Shown piece by piece: positions 1-6,393 of a stretch of 8,267 nucleotides of DNA. A program made the position numbers and the translations under genes. Under the pieces are notes generated by a model. It was not told the DNA's origin. It ran no database searches and was given only the letters and a program-made list of their open reading frames with translations. The stretch's first letter is position 1. Each line of letters begins with the position of its first letter. This DNA comes from NaphS2 sp964588535 (GTDB taxonomy: Bacteria > Desulfobacterota > DSM-4660 > Desulfatiglandales > Desulfatiglandaceae): positions 1-8,267 of the forward strand of contig CAZPQA010000117.1 of the NCBI GenBank assembly GCA_964588535.1, read 5' to 3'.

Positions 1-1065
1 CATACCCTCGACGATCAGGCTGAAACCGTCATCATGCGTCTTTTGCGCGGCAGCGGGCCCGCCGGACTTTCCGGGATTCCGCCGGTTCGAAATCGTGATA
101 TTGTCCGGCCCCTCATTGAGATCGCCCGTCAGGAAATTGAGGAACATATTGCCCACCGAGACCTTCAGCACATCACCGATCCGTCCAACTTTGAAAAACA
201 CCATTTGAGAAACAGAATCCGGCTGGACCTGCTGCCACAGTTGAAAACCTATCAACCCAGAATCGTTGAAATCCTGGGGCAGACCGCGGGAATTATGCGG
301 GATGAAACCCGGTGGATGGAAACAGAAGCGGAAGAATGGATCAAAGGGCATGTGGAGGTCTTTGAAACAGGGAAGCATTCGGTTCCCCTGAAAGCGTTTG
401 GGGAACTTGCGGCAGCGTTTCAGAGCCAGGTCATTCGCCAGATCATCAAGCGTGTTCAGGGGGGGCTTCGCCGGATCAGCGTGCGGCACATTGAGGCCAT
501 AAAAGGGCTGGTACAGGGGCGGCCACAGGCGAGCTTAGACCTTCCCCACAAAGTTCTTGTCAAGAAAACCTACGAAACCCTGACATTCGGCAAAAACGAG
601 GGGAAACAGGACGCTAAAGAAATCAAGGGGTTTCAATATGTTCTGGAGGGTCCGGGTGTTTTCGACCTTGATGCGATCGCTTGTACGGTTACCATCGAGG
701 AAATCAAAGGAAAACCCCTCCGCCCGGGCGACAACGCATCTCCGTGGATTGCTCACCTGAACGCTGACCGCATCGAATACCCATTAATGATCAGAAGTTT
801 TGTCCCCGGCGACCGGTTTGGTCCTTTAGGCATGACGGGACACAAAAAAGTCAAGGATTTCTTTATTGACCAGAAAATTCCATCCCATGTCAGAAAAAGC
901 CTTCCGCTGCTATGCCAGGGAAAAGACCCCATCTGGATATGCGGCCTGAGACTTGATGACCGTTTCAAGGTGGGTCCGAAAACAAAGCATGTCGTTCAGG
1001 TTTCCCTTGCTTTTTCAGCCGAAACCTCGCCCGGCGCTTTCCTCAACCATCCTTCAGAGCCTTAA
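1..1065 (+). CDS. tilS: tRNA(Ile)-lysidine synthase TilS, C-terminal 354 residues (5' end outside window)
   Basis: TilS is the cytoplasmic ATP-dependent ligase that attaches lysine to C34 of the CAU-anticodon tRNA-Ile, giving lysidine and switching decoding from AUG to AUA. The reading frame is open from base 1, and the first residues read HTLDDQAET, the conserved HxxDDQAET motif of the N-type ATP-pyrophosphatase domain, followed by RLLRGSGPAGLSGIPPVR. The ATP P-loop before this motif lies outside the window, so roughly the first 120 residues are missing. A helical middle region follows. From about fragment residue 258 the C-terminal TilS domain is clear: IRSFVPGDRFGPLGM, then KKVKDFFIDQKIPSHVRKSLP and the closing GLRLDDRFKV. 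The gene ends at TAA 1063-1065, overlapping the convergent decarboxylase gene by 23 bp. The often-seen downstream neighbour ftsH is absent. Identification is secure; upstream partners cannot be seen. Confidence 0.95.
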   Translation, partial: HTLDDQAETVIMRLLRGSGPAGLSGIPPVRNRDIVRPLIEIARQEIEEHIAHRDLQHITDPSNFEKHHLRNRIRLDLLPQLKTYQPRIVEILGQTAGIMRDETRWMETEAEEWIKGHVEVFETGKHSVPLKAFGELAAAFQSQVIRQIIKRVQGGLRRISVRHIEAIKGLVQGRPQASLDLPHKVLVKKTYETLTFGKNEGKQDAKEIKGFQYVLEGPGVFDLDAIACTVTIEEIKGKPLRPGDNASPWIAHLNADRIEYPLMIRSFVPGDRFGPLGMTGHKKVKDFFIDQKIPSHVRKSLPLLCQGKDPIWICGLRLDDRFKVGPKTKHVVQVSLAFSAETSPGAFLNHPSEP

Positions 1066-1993
1066 AATAGGCAATCGTGGTTTGAAGCCCTTCATTCAAA
1101 GCGGTACCCGGTTCCCATTGCAGTTTTTCTTTCGCCAGTGAAATATCCGGCTGGCGCTGGAGGGGATCATCCTTGGGGAGGGGGTGAAAGACGATGCGGG
1201 ACTTGCTTCCGGTCAATTGAATGATTTTTTCGGCCAGCGCCAGGATGGTGAATTCCGTGGGATTCCCGAGGTTCACGGGCCCCACAAATTCATCGCTCCC
1301 ATTCATCATGCGGACCATGCCGTCGAGCAGATCATCCATGTAACAGAAAGAACGGGTCTGTGATCCATCCCCGTAGACCGTAATATCCTGATTATTTAAT
1401 GCCTGGACAATGAAATTGCTCACCACGCGGCCGTCGTTGGGGTGCATTCTGGGGCCGTAGGTATTGAAGATCCTGACCACCCGAATGTTCACATTGTTCT
1501 GGCGGTGGTAGTCAAAAAACAGGGTTTCGGCGCACCGTTTTCCCTCGTCGTAACAGGAACGAATCCCGATGGGGTTCACGTTGCCCCAGTAGCTTTCCGT
1601 CTGGGGATGGACCGTGGGATCTCCGTAGACTTCACTGGTGGAGGCTTGCAGGATCTTGGCGTGAACCCGTTTGGCCAGCCCCAGCATGTGGATGGAACCC
1701 AGAATATTGGTTTTCACGGTTTTCACCGGGTTATGCTGGTAGTGAATGGGGGACGCCGGGCAGGCCAGGTTATATATTTCATCCACCTCCAGAAATACGG
1801 GGAAAGCCAGATCGTGACGGATCAGTTCAAAATTGGGGTTTTGCATCAGATGCAAAATGTTCCGCTTCGTCCCGGTAAAGAAATTATCCAGGCACAGGAC
1901 GTCATGGCCCTCACGAATCAGACGGTCGCAGAGGTGGGAGCCCAGAAATCCGGCGCCGCCGGTCACCAGTATGCGTTTTTGATGATGAAGCAC
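1043..1993 (-). CDS. UDP-glucuronate decarboxylase (UDP-xylose synthase), extended SDR family
   Basis: This NAD-dependent enzyme converts UDP-glucuronate to UDP-xylose through a 4-keto intermediate, using the product of the gene just upstream. Motifs (numbered from the GTG at 1993, 316 residues): the nucleotide-binding GGAGFLG at 12-18, YNLACPASP from 74, STSEVYGDP with catalytic T119/E121, YWGNVNPIG, and SCYDEGKR carrying the YxxxK pair Y148/K152. Near the C-terminus, DDPLQRQPDI holds the conserved arginine region typical of UXS-type decarboxylases. Length matches bacterial UXS proteins and no membrane segment is visible. Start choice: an ATG at 1999 adds two residues, but the GGAGG at 2006-2002 would be only 2 nt from it and is 8 nt from the GTG, so I favour GTG. 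The stop (TGA at 1045-1043) lies inside the end of tilS. UDP-xylose is probably used for LPS, capsule or exopolysaccharide; no glycosyltransferase is visible here to say which. Confidence 0.93.
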   Translation of the reverse strand: MLHHQKRILVTGGAGFLGSHLCDRLIREGHDVLCLDNFFTGTKRNILHLMQNPNFELIRHDLAFPVFLEVDEIYNLACPASPIHYQHNPVKTVKTNILGSIHMLGLAKRVHAKILQASTSEVYGDPTVHPQTESYWGNVNPIGIRSCYDEGKRCAETLFFDYHRQNNVNIRVVRIFNTYGPRMHPNDGRVVSNFIVQALNNQDITVYGDGSQTRSFCYMDDLLDGMVRMMNGSDEFVGPVNLGNPTEFTILALAEKIIQLTGSKSRIVFHPLPKDDPLQRQPDISLAKEKLQWEPGTALNEGLQTTIAYFKALKDG

Positions 1994-2001
1994 GATCATG
2001 A

Positions 2002-2006
2002 CCTCC
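2002..2006 (-). promoter_or_regulatory. Shine-Dalgarno GGAGG for the UDP-glucuronate decarboxylase gene
   Basis: The minus strand reads GGAGG immediately after the TAA stop of the dehydrogenase gene (2011-2009). It is 8 nt from GTG 1993-1991 and only 2 nt from ATG 1999-1997. The spacing decides for the GTG start and implies coupled translation of the two genes. Confidence 0.6.
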
Positions 2007-2008
2007 GG

Positions 2009-3385
2009 TTAGAAATGGGTGAGGGACGGTTTTCCAATGGGGAAAACATTGAACCCGATCTCGTGAAGCGCCGGGTGATCAAGGACATTCCGACCATCAA
2101 AGATAAAGGCGGGTTTAACCATTGAACGATAAATTTTTTCGTAATCAAGGTCCTTATAAAGAGACCATTCGGTCATGACAGCAATGGCACAACAGCCGGC
2201 AGCGGCCTCATAGGGATCTTCAACATAGGAAACGTTGCCCGTGACCCCTTTCAGATCATCTTTTGCGTTATCGATGGCCTTCGGGTCGGTAATCACCAGG
2301 TCCGCTTTTTCTTCCGTGAGCCGTTTAGCGATCCGGATAGCCGGACTTTCCCGCGTGTCCCCCGTGTCGGCCTTGAAAGCAAATCCGAGCAGACAGATCT
2401 TTTTGCCCGCCAGGGTATTGAACATGACGTGGAGCATGTTGAGGATGAACCTTTCCTTCTGATAGTCATTGATTCTGACCACACCCTCCCAATAATCCGC
2501 TACCTCCTTGAGATCGTAATGGCGGCAGATATAGACCAGGTTCAGGATGTCTTTTTCAAAGCAGGAACCCCCAAAACCGACACTTGCATTCAGAAACTTG
2601 TTGCCCACCCGGCTGTCCATGCCCACCGCTCGGGTCACCTCCTGAATATCCGCATCGGCTTTTTCACAGAGGGCGGATATGGAATTCACCGAAGAAATCC
2701 GCTGGGCCAGAAAGGCGTTGGCCACCAGTTTGGAGAGCTCACTGCTCCAGATATTGGAGGTGATTATTTTATCTCTGGGGATCCAGTTGGCATAAATCTC
2801 TACGAGTACGTCCCGGGCCATCAGGCCGCCGTCTGTCTGGGAGGAACCGATGAGCACCCGGTCCGGGTTTTCCAGGTCCTTGATGGCGGTCCCTTCAGCC
2901 AGGAATTCCGGGTTTGACAAAACGTCAAAACAGAGGCCATTATCCCCGCATGCCAAAATCCGTTCCATGGCCTGAGCCGTTTTGACTGGTAAAGTACTCT
3001 TTTCGACAATAATTTTGCTGGATTGAGAATATTTTCGAATCTCTCTGGCAGTTTTATCCCAATATTGAAGGTCCGCGGCCATGCCCGCACCGGCGCCAAA
3101 GGTTTTGGTGGGGGTGTTGACGCTTACAAAAATAACGTCGGAATCCCGAATCCCTTTCTCGATTTCAGTGCTGAAAAAGAGGTTCCTCCCCCTGGCAGCC
3201 CTGACCACCTCGTCAAGACCGGGTTCATAAATGGGCAGATCGTCGGAATTCCACTGAGCAATTCGTTCAGGGTTGATGTCCACCACCGTCACCTTGTATT
3301 GCGGACATTTAAAGGCAATCATGGCCATGGTGGGACCACCCACATAACCGGCCCCGATGCAAAGGATATTTCTCTTAAATGACAT
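2009..3385 (-). CDS. UDP-glucose 6-dehydrogenase, eukaryote-like type
   Basis: This enzyme oxidises UDP-glucose to UDP-glucuronate in two NAD-dependent steps through a thioester on an active-site cysteine; it supplies the decarboxylase encoded next. The protein is 458 residues from ATG 3385. It has the N-terminal Rossmann motif GAGYVGGPTM (11-20), EKST (128-131), SNPEFLAEGTAI, the central NIWSSELSKLVANAFLAQR with K219 and N223, and FGGSCFEKDILNLVY with nucleophile C275 and D279. The C-terminal domain has LGFAFKADTGDTRESPAI and PAFIFDGRNVLD. From memory the sequence follows animal and plant UGDH almost block by block, unlike the shorter-motif Ugd/TuaD bacterial type. Start: AGGAG at 3402-3398 precedes ATG 3385 by 12 nt, and homologues begin just before the Rossmann motif. 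An 18-residue longer form from TTG 3439 would begin inside the heptamer repeat and has no ribosome site. It is first gene of a two-gene operon. Confidence 0.95.
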   Translation of the reverse strand: MSFKRNILCIGAGYVGGPTMAMIAFKCPQYKVTVVDINPERIAQWNSDDLPIYEPGLDEVVRAARGRNLFFSTEIEKGIRDSDVIFVSVNTPTKTFGAGAGMAADLQYWDKTAREIRKYSQSSKIIVEKSTLPVKTAQAMERILACGDNGLCFDVLSNPEFLAEGTAIKDLENPDRVLIGSSQTDGGLMARDVLVEIYANWIPRDKIITSNIWSSELSKLVANAFLAQRISSVNSISALCEKADADIQEVTRAVGMDSRVGNKFLNASVGFGGSCFEKDILNLVYICRHYDLKEVADYWEGVVRINDYQKERFILNMLHVMFNTLAGKKICLLGFAFKADTGDTRESPAIRIAKRLTEEKADLVITDPKAIDNAKDDLKGVTGNVSYVEDPYEAAAGCCAIAVMTEWSLYKDLDYEKIYRSMVKPAFIFDGRNVLDHPALHEIGFNVFPIGKPSLTHF

Positions 3386-3424
3386 TTTCGGTTTTATCTC
3401 CTGAAGCGGCAGGCCGCGGTTTTG

Positions 3425-3466
3425 AGTTTCAAGTTTCAAGTTTTAAGTTTTAAGTTTTAAGTTTCA
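3425..3466. repeat. Six tandem copies of a 7-bp unit AGTTT(C/T)A
   Basis: Six contiguous heptamers run from 3425 to 3466: two AGTTTCA, three AGTTTTA, then one AGTTTCA, followed by a partial AG. The only variation is C/T at the sixth base, ordered C C T T T C. The array lies in the 5' leader side of the dehydrogenase gene, 40 bp upstream of its ATG. Seven-base periodicity does not match helical turns, and the array contains no credible start codon with a ribosome site. It looks like a slippage-prone microsatellite; similar heptamer arrays are familiar from other bacterial intergenic regions. Confidence 0.9.
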
Positions 3467-3562
3467 AGAGTGCTGGCGAAAGGACGTTAGCATATCAGCG
3501 CTTTGACGTCATTAAAAAATCCTAATTTTTCCATTTCGGGGCGAGCACTTTCAAATTTCTGA

Positions 3563-3591
3563 TTGGGAAATGATTCTGGATGTTTTATAAC
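3563..3591 (+). promoter_or_regulatory. Candidate sigma70-type promoter for glpK
   Basis: TTGGGA (3563-3568; 4 of 6 matches to TTGACA) is separated by exactly 17 bp from TATAAC (3586-3591; 5 of 6 matches to TATAAT). Transcription would start near 3597-3600, giving a leader of about 45 nt before the glpK ATG. This is pattern matching only. Confidence 0.5.
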
Positions 3592-3603
3592 GTTCGTGAT
3601 AAA
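3584..3603. promoter_or_regulatory. Operator-like inverted repeat over the glpK -10 and start site
   Basis: The 20-bp element reads TTTATAACG-TT-CGTGATAAA. The 9-bp arms are complementary at 8 of 9 positions around a 2-bp centre. It covers the candidate -10 hexamer and the predicted transcription start, the classical position for a repressor that blocks RNA polymerase. I do not recognise it as the enterobacterial GlpR, CRP or FNR consensus. The regulator is unknown and none is encoded in the window. Confidence 0.4.
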
Positions 3604-3644
3604 TATCCTGTCATCTATTATTTCACAAATGGGGAGGCTGCAAG

Positions 3645-5156
3645 ATGGGCAGATTCGTCGGGGCGCTGGATCAGGGTACCACAAGTACCCGGTTTATTGT
3701 TTTTGACCATGGGGGCCAAATCGCGGGGCTGGACCAGAAGGAACACAACCAGATATTCCCCCAACCCGGCTGGGTGGAACACGACCCGATGGAAATATGG
3801 GACAACACGCAGAAAGTGATACGGGGTGGGCTTGCCAATGCCGGGGTGAAAGGCGCGGACCTCGCTGCCATAGGCATCACCAATCAACGTGAAACCACTG
3901 CGGTCTGGAACCGGCACACGGGGAAACCCTACGGCAATGCCATTGTGTGGCAATGCACCCGCACGGATAATATATGTCGGGACCTCGTCAAGGATGGGGG
4001 ACAGGATCGATTCCGGGAAACAACGGGCCTTCCCATTGCAACCTATTTTTCCGGGCCCAAAATCAAGTGGATATTGGACCATACTCCGGAGGCACGAGCG
4101 GCCGCCCTGAAAGGGGATGTTTTATTCGGAACCATGGAAACCTGGGTCATCTGGTGGCTCACAGGAGGCCCAAAAGGCGGCGCCCATGTGACCGATGTCA
4201 CCAATGCCAGCCGAACCCTGCTCATGGACCTCAAAACCCTTGCCTGGGACAAGAATATTCTGGAAATTCTTGACATCCCGCCACAGATGCTGCCCAGAAT
4301 CGTGCCGTCTTCCGACGAAGAATTCTGGGGGCTCACGGCCCATGACGGCCCCCTTGAAGAAAAGATACCCGTTTGCGGGGCGCTGGGGGATCAGCAGGCA
4401 GCCCTCGTGGGCCAGGCCTGTTTCGAAAAAGGCGAAGCCAAGAACACCTATGGCACCGGCTGTTTCCTGCTGCTCAACACCGGCCCCGATCCCGTACCAT
4501 CAAAGCATGGTCTGATCACAACGGTCGCCTACCAGGTGAGCGGGCAGGAACCGGTCTATGCCCTTGAGGGATCCATCGCCATGGCCGGGGCCCTGGTGCA
4601 ATGGTTTCGGGACAACCTCGGCGTCATCAAAACAGCCCCCGACATCGAAGACCTGGCCAGGACGGTGGAGGACAACGGGGGCATGTTCATTGTTCCCGCT
4701 TTTTCCGGCCTGTTTGCCCCGTACTGGCGCGACGATGCCCGCGGGGTCATGGTGGGGTTGACCCGCTATATTCACAAGGGCCATATGGCGCGCGCCGTGC
4801 TGGAAGCCTGCGCTTATCAGACCCGCGATATTCTGGAGGCCATGAACAAGGACTCCGGTCACCCGCTGCCCAGCCTCAAGGTGGACGGGGGCATGGTGGA
4901 AAACGAGTTATTGATGCAAATCCAGGCTGATATCTTGAATGTCCCCGTGATTCGACCCCGGATCGCCGAAACCACCGCCCTGGGGGCCGCCTATGCCGCC
5001 GGGCTGGCAGTGGGCTTCTGGTCGTCACAGGAAGCGTTGCGGCAAAACTGGTCAGAAGATCGGTCCTGGCAGCCGACCCAGCTTGAAGAAGAGAGAGCGG
5101 CCGGGTACAGAAACTGGAAAAGGGCTGTTGAAAAGACCTTTGACTGGGTTCAATAG
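3645..5156 (+). CDS. glpK: Glycerol kinase
   Basis: GlpK phosphorylates glycerol with ATP to sn-glycerol 3-phosphate in the cytoplasm, trapping glycerol for catabolism or phospholipid synthesis. The 503-residue length is standard. It is an FGGY-family kinase with two actin-like domains: ALDQGTTSTR (7-16) is the first phosphate-binding loop, and GWVEHDP follows near 42. Glycerol-contacting residues are present in order: NQRETT with R82/E83, Y134 in IATYFSG, and LGDQQAAL with D249/Q250. The C-terminal FGGY signature starts at DGGMVENELLMQIQAD (about 414) and continues to AETTALGAAYAAGLAVGFW. The activating phospho-histidine region of Gram-positive GlpK was not recognised. The start is fixed by GGGGAGG at 3631-3637, 7 nt before the ATG. 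It is first gene of a rightward operon with waaA. No glycerol facilitator or glycerol-3-phosphate dehydrogenase gene is adjacent in the window. Confidence 0.97.
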   Translation: MGRFVGALDQGTTSTRFIVFDHGGQIAGLDQKEHNQIFPQPGWVEHDPMEIWDNTQKVIRGGLANAGVKGADLAAIGITNQRETTAVWNRHTGKPYGNAIVWQCTRTDNICRDLVKDGGQDRFRETTGLPIATYFSGPKIKWILDHTPEARAAALKGDVLFGTMETWVIWWLTGGPKGGAHVTDVTNASRTLLMDLKTLAWDKNILEILDIPPQMLPRIVPSSDEEFWGLTAHDGPLEEKIPVCGALGDQQAALVGQACFEKGEAKNTYGTGCFLLLNTGPDPVPSKHGLITTVAYQVSGQEPVYALEGSIAMAGALVQWFRDNLGVIKTAPDIEDLARTVEDNGGMFIVPAFSGLFAPYWRDDARGVMVGLTRYIHKGHMARAVLEACAYQTRDILEAMNKDSGHPLPSLKVDGGMVENELLMQIQADILNVPVIRPRIAETTALGAAYAAGLAVGFWSSQEALRQNWSEDRSWQPTQLEEERAAGYRNWKRAVEKTFDWVQ

Positions 5157-6372
5157 AGCTGTGGGCTTTCTAAGACATTTCCAGGAACGTCTGGGGTTTC
5201 TGCCCGCAAAGGCCGTTAAATCCCTTTCCGGAAGTCCCAGGATCTGGATTCATGGGGCGTCCCTGGGGGAGATCCGGGTCGCTGCGGCGATTATCAAGTC
5301 GCTACAGGTGAAACTGCCCGGCTGCGCCATCGTTGTTTCAACCGTGACGGAGCATGGCCGAAACCTGGCGCTTGAGATTTTTGAAAAAGAGATCCCGGTT
5401 GTTTATGCGCCGCTGGATCTGCCGGGGTGCGCCCTCCAAGCCCTCTCCTCCATACGACCGGATGTGATGGTTTTTCTGGAGACCGAATTATGGCCGGTCT
5501 GGATCTTTACAGCCCGCAGACTGGGCATCAAGCTGGCCTTGCTCAATGGTCGCATTTCCCCGAGATCACTTAAAAGCTACCTGAAGTTCCGGCCCTTTTT
5601 CCGGTCGGTTCTCAAAAACTTTGACGCCTTCAGCATGATTTCCAAAACAGACGCGGACCGTATTCACGCCATGGGGGCGCCCTCCAGCAAAATCCGGGTC
5701 AACGGAAACGCCAAATACGATCATACCATCACTTCACCGGACCCTGCCGTGGAACGGGAGATGCGGCGAATCTTAAACCTGGCCCCATCGGACCGGGTGA
5801 TCGTCGCCGGTAGCACACGCGGGGGTGAAGAGGCGATGCTGCTTGAGGTCTATGAAAAAATTCGCTCAAAATATCCGGACATCCTCTTAATTCTGGCACC
5901 CCGGCATATCAAACGGGCCCCTGACATTTGCGCCTTGATTCGCAACCGGGGGCTTAAGTACCAGCTGAGAACGGAAATCGGCCGGGGGAAAACAGAACGG
6001 ACTGCACAAATCCTTATTATCGATACCTTTGGTGAACTGTTCAACATCTACAGCGTTGCAACCGTTGTGTTCTGCGGCGCCAGCCTGGTTCCCCTGGGAG
6101 GGCAAAACCCCCTGGAACCGGCCGTATGGGGAAAGCCCATCCTTTACGGACCTCATATGGAGGATTTCCTGGACGCAAAAGAGATGCTGGAATCTGCAGG
6201 TGGCAGCATGCGGGTTTCGGATCCTCAGGAATTGGCGGAAGCATTTTTCGATTTGCTCGATGACCCCGAAAAGGCCGATACCCTGGGGCACAATGCCAGG
6301 GAAACAGCGTTTCAAACACAGGCTGCCGCCCACAGACATGCTGACGTCATCAAGAATCTTTTTTCGAAATGA
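5128..6372 (+). CDS. waaA: 3-deoxy-D-manno-octulosonic acid (Kdo) transferase, lacking the usual N-terminal membrane segment
   Basis: WaaA/KdtA (glycosyltransferase family 30) transfers Kdo from CMP-Kdo to the lipid A precursor at the inner face of the cytoplasmic membrane. Numbered from TTG 5128 (414 residues): QERLGFLP (19-26), IWIHGASLGE (39-48) with the catalytic glutamate E48, LETELWP (117-123), NGRISPRSLKSY (140-151), NGNAKYD (192-198), AGSTRGGEE (227-235), LAPRHIKRAPDI, and the CMP-sugar-side block DTFGEL plus GGQNPLEPAVWGKPILYGPHM (from 324). The C-terminal half is complete. Canonical members begin with a hydrophobic anchor and a basic linker; here the frame upstream is glpK antiphase sequence and no hydrophobic segment exists. 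The start is uncertain: TTG 5128 has AAGG 5 nt upstream, GTG 5161 would give 403 residues with poor ribosome site, and ATG 4993 would overlap glpK by 164 nt with shadow-like sequence. The likely overlap with glpK is 29 nt. Function is confident, start is not. Confidence 0.9.
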   Translation: MKRPLTGFNRAVGFLRHFQERLGFLPAKAVKSLSGSPRIWIHGASLGEIRVAAAIIKSLQVKLPGCAIVVSTVTEHGRNLALEIFEKEIPVVYAPLDLPGCALQALSSIRPDVMVFLETELWPVWIFTARRLGIKLALLNGRISPRSLKSYLKFRPFFRSVLKNFDAFSMISKTDADRIHAMGAPSSKIRVNGNAKYDHTITSPDPAVEREMRRILNLAPSDRVIVAGSTRGGEEAMLLEVYEKIRSKYPDILLILAPRHIKRAPDICALIRNRGLKYQLRTEIGRGKTERTAQILIIDTFGELFNIYSVATVVFCGASLVPLGGQNPLEPAVWGKPILYGPHMEDFLDAKEMLESAGGSMRVSDPQELAEAFFDLLDDPEKADTLGHNARETAFQTQAAAHRHADVIKNLFSK

Positions 6373-6381
6373 ACCTTTTGA

Positions 6382-6388
6382 AGAGGTG
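6382..6388 (+). promoter_or_regulatory. Shine-Dalgarno AGAGGTG supporting the TTG start at 6394
   Basis: AGAGG at 6382-6386 lies 7 nt before TTG 6394-6396 in the 21-nt gap after the waaA stop. The next in-frame candidate, ATG 6424, is preceded by an A/C-rich stretch with no purine-rich site. This favours the TTG start. Confidence 0.55.
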
Positions 6389-6393
6389 TCCCA

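Larger units (their letters stand above)
3386..3644. other. Divergent intergenic region between the UDP-glucose dehydrogenase operon and glpK
   Basis: This 259-bp, AT-richer gap is the only sizeable non-coding stretch in the window, and both divergent operons must be initiated from it or be read from it. It contains, from left to right, the ribosome site of the dehydrogenase gene (3402-3398), a small GC-rich hairpin GCGG-CAGG-CCGC at 3406-3417, the heptamer array, a TGACGTCA palindrome at 3504-3511, and the glpK promoter and operator-like palindrome. I could not find a convincing -35/-10 pair for the leftward operon. Short reading frames within it lack ribosome sites and recognisable content. 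Confidence 0.7.

Noticed and set aside
459..465. Seven-G run in tilS as a frameshift site
   Set aside because: The TilS frame reads through without interruption and the run is short enough to be ordinary.
1442..2125. 227-codon open frame on the plus strand
   Set aside because: It is antisense to the strongly recognisable decarboxylase and the end of the dehydrogenase; the translation has no family features.
2429..2917. 162-codon plus-strand frame
   Set aside because: It is wholly antisense to the dehydrogenase gene and shows no independent ribosome site or motifs.
3386..3439. N-terminal extension of the dehydrogenase from TTG 3439
   Set aside because: The start falls in the heptamer repeat, no ribosome site precedes it, and it would place the AGGAG site inside the coding region.
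3504..3511. TGACGTCA palindrome as an operator
   Set aside because: It is only 8 bp with no extension of the symmetry and no promoter element at a suitable distance; chance occurrence is likely.
3487..3684. 65-codon minus-strand frame in the intergenic region
   Set aside because: It runs through the glpK promoter, ribosome site and start; its product is low in recognisable structure and no ribosome site precedes it.
4993..5127. Upstream extension of WaaA from ATG 4993
   Set aside because: The added residues are rich in Gly, Arg, Lys and Pro, are the antiphase reading of the glpK C-terminus, contain no membrane segment and would overlap glpK by 164 nt.
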